Assembly: GCA_964465385.1 (NCBI GenBank)
Contig: CAYXIM010000045.1
Location: forward strand, 1 to 15,131
Direction: 5' to 3'
Length of the DNA: 15,131 nucleotides
Source of the DNA: JAAYBY01 sp964465385
GTDB lineage: Bacteria > Bacillota > Clostridia > Saccharofermentanales > UBA5734
In this document: in pieces, positions 7,827 to 14,702 of the stretch
Layout of the letters: every line of letters starts with the position of its first letter
How positions within the stretch are numbered: the first letter of the stretch is position 1
Position numbers and translations under genes: made by a program
The notes under the pieces: model-generated
What the model was told of the DNA's origin: nothing
The model's input: the letters and a program-made list of their open reading frames with translations, nothing else
Database searches by the model: none

Positions 7827-9193
7827 ATCGACCCGGTGGCGATGAAAACCGTGTCAAGGGTTTCCAGCGTGGTTGCCTTGGCAAAAAGGATGACGCGATC
7901 AAACAGGCGCAGCTCATCTTCACCATGTGGGATGATAATCTCGTTGTGACGGACCACAGCCGCAATCAGGGTGTTGGGGATGCGATCTAAGGTTTTCAGT
8001 TTGCGGTTGAGGTACCAGCGGTCCTGCCTGATATGGAACTCCAGGATCTCCGCCTGACCGTTGACCACCTGGTAGAGGGTCTCAATGGAGGCTGCTTCTG
8101 CATTTTGCAAGCCGCGCACGTATTGCAAGATGTGGTTGGTCGCAATCAGGCGCGGGCTGACGATGCTGTCCAGCTGCAGAGCGGAAAAAAGGGCTTCAGA
8201 CTGGATGCGGGTGCTTTTGGTGATCACCTTTTGAACACCTGCCTGTTTGGCCATCAAAGACATGATCAGGTTGTCCTCATCACGGCCGGTCATGGCCACA
8301 AACGCATCCATTTCAGCCAGGTTTTCAGATTCAAGCAAGTCCATGCGGCTGCCGTCTCCATGGATGATCAGGGCCTCGGGCAAATCCGCCACCAGTTCCT
8401 GACAGCGATCATGGTCCAGCTCAATGATTTTGACCTTGATGCCCATTTGAAGAATGCTCTGGGCCAGGTAATAGGCGACCCGGCCGCCGCCGACGATCAT
8501 AACCCGGCGGATTTTCAGGGTGCATTTACCCATGGAGCGGCAGAACTGGTAGGTGTTGACGGCATTGCCGACAATATAGAGGACATCTCCGGTCAGAATC
8601 TGGGTTTGCCCGTCCGGTATCATGACCTGGCCGTCACGCGCCACTGCCCCGATTAGAATCGAGGCGTTGACCCGGCTGGTCAGGCGCTTGAGTGGCAGAC
8701 CGATGATAGGCTCTGAACCCGTCATCTTGATTTCGACCACTTGGACGCGACCTTTGGCAAAGCTCTCAATGTTGATGGCCGAGGGAAACTGGATCAGCCG
8801 AACCATCTCAAGGGCGGCTGCCTGTTCGGGGTTGATGACCATGTCGATATCCAGCTCGTTTCGCAGAAGCGACCATTCGTTGGCATATTCTGGATCCCGG
8901 ATTCGGGCGACCGTGCGCTTGGCGCCGAGTTTTTTGCCGGTCAGTGCACAAACCATATTGGTTTCATCCCGTGATGTGGCCGCCAGCAACAGGTCTGCCT
9001 GGCCGACACCGGCTTCGATCAGCACCTTGGCGCTGACACCGCTGCCTTGAACACACAGGACATCCAACTGGTCCTGGGCGCGCTGCAGGGCTTCAGCACT
9101 TTTGTCGACAATGGTCAGGTCGTGATCTTCTTTGGCCAGGTTTTCGGCCAGGGTGTAACCAACCTTGCCATCGCCGACAATCACGATTTTCAT
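7823..9193 (-). CDS. trkA: TrkA, NAD-binding regulatory subunit of Trk potassium uptake
   Basis: A 456-residue cytoplasmic protein with two RCK (TrkA-N plus TrkA-C) units. The first Rossmann motif is GDGKVG at 7-12, with the acidic ribose-binding residue in IVDKS (Asp30). The second is GGGRVA at 235-240, with IIELD at 256-260. TrkA-C parts are seen around 150-215 and 370-450. It binds NAD(H)/nucleotides and gates TrkH. Start ATG 9193 has AGGAGG at 9204-9199, 5 nt upstream. It is the first of the trk pair and begins 45 bp after the racemase-like gene, with a hairpin in the gap. Full length, nothing missing. Confidence 0.95.
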   Translation of the reverse strand: MKIVIVGDGKVGYTLAENLAKEDHDLTIVDKSAEALQRAQDQLDVLCVQGSGVSAKVLIEAGVGQADLLLAATSRDETNMVCALTGKKLGAKRTVARIRDPEYANEWSLLRNELDIDMVINPEQAAALEMVRLIQFPSAINIESFAKGRVQVVEIKMTGSEPIIGLPLKRLTSRVNASILIGAVARDGQVMIPDGQTQILTGDVLYIVGNAVNTYQFCRSMGKCTLKIRRVMIVGGGRVAYYLAQSILQMGIKVKIIELDHDRCQELVADLPEALIIHGDGSRMDLLESENLAEMDAFVAMTGRDEDNLIMSLMAKQAGVQKVITKSTRIQSEALFSALQLDSIVSPRLIATNHILQYVRGLQNAEAASIETLYQVVNGQAEILEFHIRQDRWYLNRKLKTLDRIPNTLIAAVVRHNEIIIPHGEDELRLFDRVILFAKATTLETLDTVFIATGSI

Positions 9194-9211
9194 GGCATCC
9201 TCCTGTTTAAA

Positions 9212-9236
9212 GGCTGGAAGGGGCTTCGCCCCAGCC
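9212..9236 (-). other. Hairpin in the gap before trkA
   Basis: GGCT (9212-9215) pairs with AGCC (9233-9236), and GGGGC (9220-9224) with GCCCC (9228-9232), over a TTC loop with a four-base bulge. An alternative pairing uses GGCTGG/CCAGCC. On the minus strand it starts 2 bp after the stop of the racemase-like gene and is followed only by TTTAAAC. That is too short a T-run for a strong terminator, so a partial terminator or an mRNA processing/stability element is more likely. Confidence 0.45.
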
Positions 9237-9238
9237 GG

Positions 9239-10555
9239 TCACGCCCAGGCTTGAAAGCCACCCGCTGCATCAAAAGGCAGGGCGAAGGGCTGGCTTAGAA
9301 CCTGGATGCGGTCTGGTTGATCGACCGCCTGAAGGGCGGCTGGGGACATGAGCACATCATCCAGCGCCCGCGTGTTCTGGATGACCACCAGGCGGACCTT
9401 GTCAAGCGTTTGCTGGCCGCACAACTTGACACAGGCCTGAAAAACCAGCCGGTCATCGGCCAGAACCAGTGGCAGACGGGCACTGGACGGCTCTGTTGAG
9501 GTCAAGGTGTTGAGGTAAGTGGCCGTTTCATCCACCTGGTCGGCCAGCTTGCGGGTCACAAAATCCGCCAGTCCCATGCCGTTGGCGTTGCCCCCCGACT
9601 GTTCCGACAGCTTTAAAACACCCAATTTGATGGTCTGGGGCCCACCACCGGCAGCTTGTGTGTGGAAGCGGCCGACGGTGTTGGTGTCCATGCCTGTCCC
9701 ACTGTATTCCTTGCCGATTTCGTTTACGATCAGGACGTCCATGGTCTGGATATACAGCCTGGCCATCCGGGACCAGGCCAGCGCCAGAAGCTCAGGCTCC
9801 CGAGCCAATATTTCATGACCCTTGAGGACATGGAGCGAAGCCACGCGGCCGGCTGCATTTTCGATGGTTGCCACGCCTGCCAGAATCGGCAGGCGGTCCA
9901 GGGCCACACGCCCCATGGCCACCAGGTTTTCGGCCATGTTCTCATAACGCAAGGCATGTGTCTGCACAGCGCCGTCATGCTTGCCTAATCCGACGGCCAG
10001 CATTTTAACCAGACCGCTTTCATAAGGGCCGCGAAAGGAGGTGTGGGGCTTGATGCGGTTAAGCAAGACAATGCCGTCTGCCTCTAGGGCCCGGGCATCG
10101 GCATAAACAGGCAGACCAGCCGCCGTGAGACCGATTTGGCGGGTCTGCATCGAAGAGACGACCGGCGCGCCGGTTGTTTCTTCTGTGATGCCCAGACGGG
10201 CCAGCAAGGCTTGCTGGCCCCGGGCAGTAGCCCCGCCATGGCTGCCCATGGCAGGGATCAGAAAGGGTTCGGCGCCCCTTTCTTTCAAGAATGAAACCAG
10301 CGTGCGCACCAGCAGGGCGTAGCTGTCGATGCCGCGGCTGCCGCAGGTGATGGCAACACGCTGGCCGGTCAAGTCCTCGGGCAGCTTGCCGGTCAATTGG
10401 TCCAGCAGCTGTCCGGCCGGGTCTTCAAGCTGGCTGTCATCAAAAAGCTGGCGGACCCGAACCACCGGCGGCAGGGCAACCGTTTCCAAAAAACGCCGGA
10501 TAGGATCGTCTACCGGCTTACCAGCGCTGGTGGACCGTGGGGCGAATGAGTTCAT
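9239..10555 (-). CDS. Lactate racemase N-terminal domain-containing protein (Lar_N/DUF2088-like)
   Basis: A 438-residue protein related to the nickel-dependent lactate racemase LarA family (PF09861). Motifs: MGSHGGAT at 103-110, NRIKPHTSFRG at 166-176, ESGLVKMLAVGLGKHDGA at 179-196, and His200. His106, His171, Lys184 and His200 resemble the catalytic and nickel-pincer residues of LarA (His108, His174, Lys184, His200 in L. plantarum). That equivalence is my inference. The protein belongs to a sub-branch of unassigned substrate, so I call no reaction beyond a possible 2-hydroxyacid racemase or epimerase. No larB, larC or larE cofactor gene is in the window. The start is uncertain: ATG 10555 overlaps the reductase gene by 38 bp with weak SD, an in-frame GTG lies at 10573, and translational coupling is likely. 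Confidence 0.8.
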   Translation of the reverse strand: MNSFAPRSTSAGKPVDDPIRRFLETVALPPVVRVRQLFDDSQLEDPAGQLLDQLTGKLPEDLTGQRVAITCGSRGIDSYALLVRTLVSFLKERGAEPFLIPAMGSHGGATARGQQALLARLGITEETTGAPVVSSMQTRQIGLTAAGLPVYADARALEADGIVLLNRIKPHTSFRGPYESGLVKMLAVGLGKHDGAVQTHALRYENMAENLVAMGRVALDRLPILAGVATIENAAGRVASLHVLKGHEILAREPELLALAWSRMARLYIQTMDVLIVNEIGKEYSGTGMDTNTVGRFHTQAAGGGPQTIKLGVLKLSEQSGGNANGMGLADFVTRKLADQVDETATYLNTLTSTEPSSARLPLVLADDRLVFQACVKLCGQQTLDKVRLVVIQNTRALDDVLMSPAALQAVDQPDRIQVLSQPFALPFDAAGGFQAWA

Positions 10556-11504
10556 CGTAAACAGACACCACACCTTCCATTTGTGCTGCGCTCAAAGGCG
10601 GCATCTTGGCTGCCTGGACATTGCTTTGAACATGTTCGATGCGGCTGGCACCAGGAATAACACAGCTGACCGCATCAAACATGAGGATCCAGCGCAAGGC
10701 ATATTGGGCCAGCGTGTAATCTTGCGGGAAGAGGGCCTGGAGACGTTCAACCGCTTGCAGACCTGTTTCGTAATCAACGCCAGAGAACGTTTCCCCCTGG
10801 TCAAACGCTTCACCTTTTCGGTTGAAAAAGCGGTGGTCATCCGGATGAAAGGAGGTGTTCCGGTTAAAGGTCCCGGTCAAGAGGCCACTGGCCAGCGGCA
10901 CACGCACGATCACACCCACCTGCTTTTTCTGAGCCTGCTCAAAGAACAAAGCAGCTGGTCTGAGCCGGAACATGTTAAAAATGATTTGAATGGTTTCCAC
11001 ACCAGGAAATTCAATGGCTTTGAGGGCTTCTTCCACGCGTTCCACAGAGACGCCGTAATGGCGGATCTTGCCTTGTTTTTTCAAGGTGTCCAACGCGTCA
11101 AACGTTTCTTGCTGGTAGTAGACATCTGTAGGCGGGCAGTGAAGCTGGATCAGATCCAAGGCTTCCAGGCCCGTGTTAACCAGGGCTTCATCGACAAAGC
11201 GGCTGAGGTTCTCAAGGTTATAAGCAGGCGCAACATGCGGATCAAGCCGCCGGCCACATTTGGTGGCCAGAATCACCGCTTCAGGACGAGAACGGATGAT
11301 GCGCCCGACTGCGCGTTCACTTTGCTGCGCGCTGTAAACATCAGCTGTGTCTAAAAAATTGATGCCCAGGTCCAGCGCCGTTTCAAGCACCCGCTGGGCC
11401 AGCTGGTCATCAAACGGCTGTCCCCAGCCACCGCCCAGCTGCCAGGTGCCCAGTGAAACAGCTGATACCGAAAGTCCTGTTCTTCCCAAAGGCCTGTAAT
11501 TCAT
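10518..11504 (-). CDS. Aldo/keto reductase
   Basis: A 328-residue (beta/alpha)8 NAD(P)H-dependent oxidoreductase. The catalytic tetrad is recognisable: Asp52 and Tyr57 in LDTADVYS, Lys82 in ATKCG, His122 in QLHCPP. The N-terminal PLGRTGLSVSAVSLGTWQLGG region is typical of the YghZ/IolS-like group of aldo/keto reductases. Length is normal (about 310-340). I place the start at ATG 11504, not 11510: AAGGAGG at 11517-11511 directly touches the upstream ATG but lies 6 nt from the second one. It is the first gene of the minus-strand cluster, behind an extended -10 promoter, and overlaps the racemase-like gene by 38 bp. Substrate unknown; a hydroxyacid or sugar aldehyde is possible but not shown. 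Confidence 0.92.
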   Translation of the reverse strand: MNYRPLGRTGLSVSAVSLGTWQLGGGWGQPFDDQLAQRVLETALDLGINFLDTADVYSAQQSERAVGRIIRSRPEAVILATKCGRRLDPHVAPAYNLENLSRFVDEALVNTGLEALDLIQLHCPPTDVYYQQETFDALDTLKKQGKIRHYGVSVERVEEALKAIEFPGVETIQIIFNMFRLRPAALFFEQAQKKQVGVIVRVPLASGLLTGTFNRNTSFHPDDHRFFNRKGEAFDQGETFSGVDYETGLQAVERLQALFPQDYTLAQYALRWILMFDAVSCVIPGASRIEHVQSNVQAAKMPPLSAAQMEGVVSVYDELIRPTVHQRW

Positions 11505-11510
11505 CGTCAT

Positions 11511-11517
11511 CCTCCTT
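11511..11517 (-). promoter_or_regulatory. Ribosome binding site deciding the aldo/keto reductase start
   Basis: AAGGAGG on the minus strand is immediately followed by ATGACGATG. Spacing to the first ATG is 0 and to the second 6, so initiation should be at 11504. Confidence 0.75.
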
Positions 11518-11549
11518 GTGGCATGTGTCTTGCGGATGGTCTTTCTTGT

Positions 11550-11558
11550 ATTCTACCA
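11550..11558 (-). promoter_or_regulatory. Extended -10 promoter for the minus-strand gene cluster
   Basis: On the minus strand TGGTAGAAT is an extended -10 (TG, one base, TAGAAT at 11555-11550). The -35 is poor: TTGCCT at 11575-11570 lies only 14 bp upstream. The predicted start near 11543 gives a leader of about 40 nt to the reductase ATG. It could drive all eight genes down to the terminator at 2533. Confidence 0.5.
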
Positions 11559-11712
11559 CGAATCGGGCCAGGCAATCGATTTGTGCTGGGCAGCCTGCTT
11601 TTTGCAAGTTTTAAAAACCATTCATGCGTTTGCCGGTGAAAACAAGCGCTCGTTGCGCCAAACAGGCAGAAAACAGGCCTTTTTTTCCCTTTTTTGGGCC
11701 TCATTTTTCTTA

Positions 11713-11741
11713 TTGTACCTTGGTTCTATCTGTGTTAAAAT
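11713..11741 (+). promoter_or_regulatory. pckG promoter
   Basis: TTGTAC (-35, 11713-11718) and TAAAAT (-10, 11736-11741) are separated by 17 bp, with TG at 11733-11734 making an extended -10. T-rich sequence upstream (11680-11710) could act as an UP element. The predicted transcript start near 11748 lies inside an inverted repeat and leaves a leader of about 100 nt. Confidence 0.75.
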
Positions 11742-11745
11742 CTAT

Positions 11746-11768
11746 TCTGTATTGTTTTTCGATACAGA
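11746..11768 (+). promoter_or_regulatory. Inverted repeat at the pckG transcription start (operator or 5' hairpin)
   Basis: TCTGTAT (11746-11752) is the exact reverse complement of ATACAGA (11762-11768). Adding the next two pairs (T-G wobble, G-C) gives a 9-bp stem around a TTTTT loop. It starts 5 bp after the -10 box, a normal place for a repressor operator, and would also form a hairpin at the very 5' end of the mRNA. Which of the two it is cannot be told from sequence. Confidence 0.55.
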
Positions 11769-11846
11769 CAACAGGTTAAAGAGATCAAATCATCCGATTC
11801 AACGTACGAGGGTTCCGGGATGTGGATGATCGGAAGGAGCGAATTC

Positions 11847-13643
11847 ATGATTAAACACAAAAAATTGCAAGAATGGGTTGATGAAGTTGCAAAACTGTGT
11901 CAGCCGGATCGCATCCACTGGTGTGACGGTTCTGAGGAAGAATACCAACAGCTGCTTGATCTGATGGTAGACAACAAAAATGCAGTCAGGCTCAACCAGG
12001 ATAAGCTGCCGGGCTGTGTGCTCTTCCGCAGCGACGCCTCCGACGTGGCCCGTGTTGAAGACCGAACCTACATCTCCTCTGTCAAACAGGAAGACGCCGG
12101 TCCCACCAACAACTGGGTTGACCCGGTTGAGCTCAAAAAGACCATGACAGCACTTTATGATGGCTGCATGAAGGGCCGCACCCTTTACGTTATCCCCTTT
12201 TCCATGGGACCCATCGGTTCACCCATGGCCAAAATCGGTGTGGAAATCACAGACAGCCCTTACGTGGTGGTCAACATGCGGATCATGACCCGCATCGGCA
12301 ACAAGGTGCTGGATGTCCTGGGCGAAGACGGTGAGTTCGTGCCCTGCCTGCATTCAGTCGGTGCACCACTGCAAGCGGGAGAAACCGATGTGCCCTGGCC
12401 GTGTGCGCCCATGGAGCAAAAATACATCAGCCACTTCCCTGAAGAGCGCACCATCTGGTCTTTTGGCTCCGGCTACGGCGGCAATGCCTTGCTGGGCAAG
12501 AAATGTTTTGCACTGCGCATCGCGTCTGTCCAAGCCCGCGATGAAGGCTGGCTGGCCGAACACATGCTGATTTTGAAATTGACCAACCCCCAGGGAGAAG
12601 TCAAATACGTCACCGGGGCCTTTCCCAGTGCCTGCGGCAAAACCAACCTGGCCATGCTCATTCCGACACTTCCCGGCTGGAAAGTTGAGACCATTGGTGA
12701 TGATATCGCCTGGATGAAATTCGGTGAAGACGGCCGGTTGTATGCCATCAACCCGGAAGCCGGCTTCTTCGGCGTTGCGCCTGGAACCTCTGACGCATCA
12801 AACCCCAACGCCATGAAAACCATCGATCGCAACACCATTTATACCAACACCGCCCTGGCAGATGACGGAGATGTCTGGTGGGAAGGCATCGGTCATGATG
12901 CCCCGGACCACTTGATTGACTGGAAGGGACAGGACTGGACGCCGGACAGCACGGCACCGGCTGCCCACCCCAATGCCCGCTTTACCGCTCCCGCAGCCCA
13001 AAGCCCGTCTATTGCACCTGAGTGGGAAGACCCCAACGGGGTTCCCATCTCTGCCATCCTGATCGGCGGCAGACGGGCTGCAACCATCCCCTTGATCCAC
13101 GAAAATTTCGACTGGGAACACGGTATTTTCATGGGTTCCATCATGGGCTCAGAAATCACCGCTGCGGTCATCTCCGATAAAATCGGTCAGGTGCGCCGTG
13201 ACCCCTTCGCCATGCTGCCCTTCTGCGGCTACCACATGGGCGATTACCTGGCCCACTGGCTGGAGATCGGTGAAAAAACAGCTGTCGACAAGCTGCCGAA
13301 AATCTTCTATGTCAACTGGTTCCGCAAGGATGATGATGGCCGTTTCCTGTGGCCGGGCTTTGGTGACAACAGCCGTGTGCTGGCCTGGATTTTTGACCGG
13401 GTCTCCGGCCGTGGTGAAGCCATCAAGACGGCAATCGGCTACATGCCGGCCGCCGACGCCATTGACACCAGCGGCCTGGAGCTGTCTGAAGAAACCATGC
13501 AGGAGCTGCTGGCCATCAACCGCGATGAGTGGCTGGAAGAGGTCGCCTCTATTCGTGAAAACTACACCCTCTACGGTGACCGGCTGCCGGCCAAACTGGC
13601 CAAACAGCTTGATGCCCTTGAGGAGCGGCTCAAGGCCCTCTAA
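11847..13643 (+). CDS. pckG: Phosphoenolpyruvate carboxykinase (GTP)
   Basis: A 598-residue GTP-dependent PEP carboxykinase that interconverts oxaloacetate + GTP and PEP + GDP + CO2, the gluconeogenic or anaplerotic step. Motifs: phosphate-binding loop with active cysteine, FPSACGKTN at 259-267 (Cys263); metal/nucleotide motif GDDIAWM at 284-290; SFGSGYGGNALLGKK near 205-219; and C-terminal PFCGYHMGDY, NWFRKD and FGDNSRVLAWIFDR, all diagnostic of the GTP class, not the ATP class. Length fits (about 590-620). ATG 11847 has GGAAGGAG at 11832-11839, 7 nt upstream; an in-frame ATG at 11820 would place that site inside the gene. It is alone between a strong promoter and a strong terminator. In fermenting anaerobes the enzyme may run toward oxaloacetate, but direction is not visible here. 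Confidence 0.97.
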   Translation: MIKHKKLQEWVDEVAKLCQPDRIHWCDGSEEEYQQLLDLMVDNKNAVRLNQDKLPGCVLFRSDASDVARVEDRTYISSVKQEDAGPTNNWVDPVELKKTMTALYDGCMKGRTLYVIPFSMGPIGSPMAKIGVEITDSPYVVVNMRIMTRIGNKVLDVLGEDGEFVPCLHSVGAPLQAGETDVPWPCAPMEQKYISHFPEERTIWSFGSGYGGNALLGKKCFALRIASVQARDEGWLAEHMLILKLTNPQGEVKYVTGAFPSACGKTNLAMLIPTLPGWKVETIGDDIAWMKFGEDGRLYAINPEAGFFGVAPGTSDASNPNAMKTIDRNTIYTNTALADDGDVWWEGIGHDAPDHLIDWKGQDWTPDSTAPAAHPNARFTAPAAQSPSIAPEWEDPNGVPISAILIGGRRAATIPLIHENFDWEHGIFMGSIMGSEITAAVISDKIGQVRRDPFAMLPFCGYHMGDYLAHWLEIGEKTAVDKLPKIFYVNWFRKDDDGRFLWPGFGDNSRVLAWIFDRVSGRGEAIKTAIGYMPAADAIDTSGLELSEETMQELLAINRDEWLEEVASIRENYTLYGDRLPAKLAKQLDALEERLKAL

Positions 13644-13658
13644 GCCAAACAGACACGA

Positions 13659-13687
13659 AAGCCCGGCAGCTGCCGGGCTTTCTCTTT
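13659..13687 (+). terminator. Rho-independent terminator of pckG
   Basis: GCCCGGCAG (13661-13669) and CTGCCGGGC (13670-13678) form a perfect 18-bp palindrome, flanked by AA and TT. It folds as a stem of at least 7 GC-rich pairs with an AGCT loop, followed by TTTCTCTTT. It lies 15 nt after the pckG stop. Confidence 0.9.
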
Positions 13688-13713
13688 GGGAAGAATCGCT
13701 TGTATGATACAAT
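13686..13713 (+). promoter_or_regulatory. Promoter of the 2-hydroxyacid dehydrogenase gene with overlapping palindrome
   Basis: TTGGGA (13686-13691) and TACAAT (13708-13713) are 16 bp apart, with TG at 13705-13706 giving an extended -10. The -35 begins in the last T residues of the pckG terminator. TTGTAT-G-ATACAA (13700-13712) is a perfect 6-1-6 palindrome covering the -10 box and could be an operator. TATGAT at 13703-13708 is an alternative -10. Confidence 0.55.
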
Positions 13714-13742
13714 AAAGGTTACATTGATTGTGGAGGTGCGGC

Positions 13743-14702
13743 ATGCGCGAAGCCAAAAACATCCTTGTCCTGATCCCCCTCACGGCGGACGAACGAAAAG
13801 AGCTTGAAGCACTGGGGCCACAGCACCGCTTCACCTATGCGGATCGCAAGCAACTGCCTCAAGATCTGATTGATCAGAGCCAGGTTATTTTGGGCTTTGT
13901 GCCTGTGGATCGGCTGTCCAAGGCCCAAGATCTGGAGTGGATCCAGCTGAGCATGGCTGGCGTCAACCATTATGTCCAGTCACCCTTGTTTCCCGCAAGC
14001 GTTACCTTGACCAATGCCCCCGGCATCTTCGGTTCGGCCATCGGCGAACACATGCTGGCCGTTTTGCTGATGCTGCAAAAAAACCTGCACCTCTACCGGG
14101 ATTATCAGAACCAGCAACGTTGGAAAGAAGAATTCGAAATTGCAGCGTTGAGCCAGTCCACAGCCCTGATCATCGGTCTGGGTGATATCGGCTTGTCTTT
14201 TGCAAAGCACCTTAAAAACTTCGACAACCACATCATCGGCATCAGGCGCCAGGTGACCGACCGACCGGCCAATGTCGATGAAGTCTACGGGCCGGATGCA
14301 GTTGATCAACAGCTGCCGCGTGCGGACATTGTGGCCATGGCCTTGCCTGAAACCAGCCAGACCCGGCATTTCATGACCCGGGAACGGCTTTGGCTCATGA
14401 AACCTTCAGCAGTGCTCATCAATGTCGGCCGGGGCAGCAGCCTTGACACCGAAGCCTTGTGCGATTGCCTGGAGGCCGGACACCTGCGCGGTGCCGCCCT
14501 GGACGTCACGGATCCCGAGCCGCTGCCGCCGCAGCACCGTTTATGGGGCATCACCAATGCGGTCATCACGCCGCACATTGCCGGCGGATACGGCCTGCCA
14601 CACATCCGGGCACAGGTTCACCGGCTCATCCTCGACAACTTTGCCCGCTATGTGCGCGAAGAACCCCTGGCGCATGTGGTTGATTTTAAGCGCGGTTATT
14701 AG
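13743..14702 (+). CDS. D-isomer-specific 2-hydroxyacid dehydrogenase
   Basis: A 319-residue NAD(P)-dependent dehydrogenase reducing a 2-keto acid (for example glyoxylate or hydroxypyruvate) to the D-2-hydroxy acid. The Rossmann motif GLGDIG is at 145-150. Catalytic residues are Arg230 (INVGRG), Glu259 (TDPEP) and His278 (TPHIAGG). The position after the second Rossmann strand reads GIRRQ (166-170) with two arginines and no acidic residue, which favours NADP(H), as in GhrA-like enzymes. Length is normal (about 310-330). ATG 13743 follows GGAGGTG at 13732-13738. It has its own promoter right behind the pckG terminator. The 3' end overlaps the convergent glycerate kinase gene by 17 bp. Glyoxylate/hydroxypyruvate reductase is a reasonable guess given that neighbour; exact substrate not provable. 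Confidence 0.9.
   Translation: MREAKNILVLIPLTADERKELEALGPQHRFTYADRKQLPQDLIDQSQVILGFVPVDRLSKAQDLEWIQLSMAGVNHYVQSPLFPASVTLTNAPGIFGSAIGEHMLAVLLMLQKNLHLYRDYQNQQRWKEEFEIAALSQSTALIIGLGDIGLSFAKHLKNFDNHIIGIRRQVTDRPANVDEVYGPDAVDQQLPRADIVAMALPETSQTRHFMTRERLWLMKPSAVLINVGRGSSLDTEALCDCLEAGHLRGAALDVTDPEPLPPQHRLWGITNAVITPHIAGGYGLPHIRAQVHRLILDNFARYVREEPLAHVVDFKRGY

Larger units (their letters stand above)
11511..11846. other. Divergent regulatory region between the aldo/keto reductase gene and pckG
   Basis: About 335 bp with no credible gene. It contains a minus-strand promoter near 11550-11558, a plus-strand promoter at 11713-11741, and a hairpin/inverted repeat at 11746-11768. Between the promoters, 11675-11701 is homopolymer-rich: T7, CCC and T6 enclosed by AGGCC and GGCCT, able to form a weak 5-bp stem. 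GCGCTCGTTGCGC near 11646-11658 is a short 4-bp hairpin. A 103-codon frame at 11518-11829 has no SD and no recognisable protein character. Confidence 0.7.

Noticed and set aside
7823..9193. Large open frames on the plus strand opposite trkA and other minus-strand genes (for example 8033-8656)
   Set aside because: They are antisense to well-recognised genes, show no family motifs and arise from GC-biased codon use.
11675..11701. Terminator from AGGCC and GGCCT around T-tracts
   Set aside because: Only a 5-bp stem with a 17-nt loop, no upstream plus-strand gene to terminate, and only an interrupted T-run after it.
11518..11829. 103-codon plus-strand frame in the divergent region
   Set aside because: No SD, no recognisable family, and it covers both promoters, poly-T tracts and the inverted repeat; it reads as non-coding.
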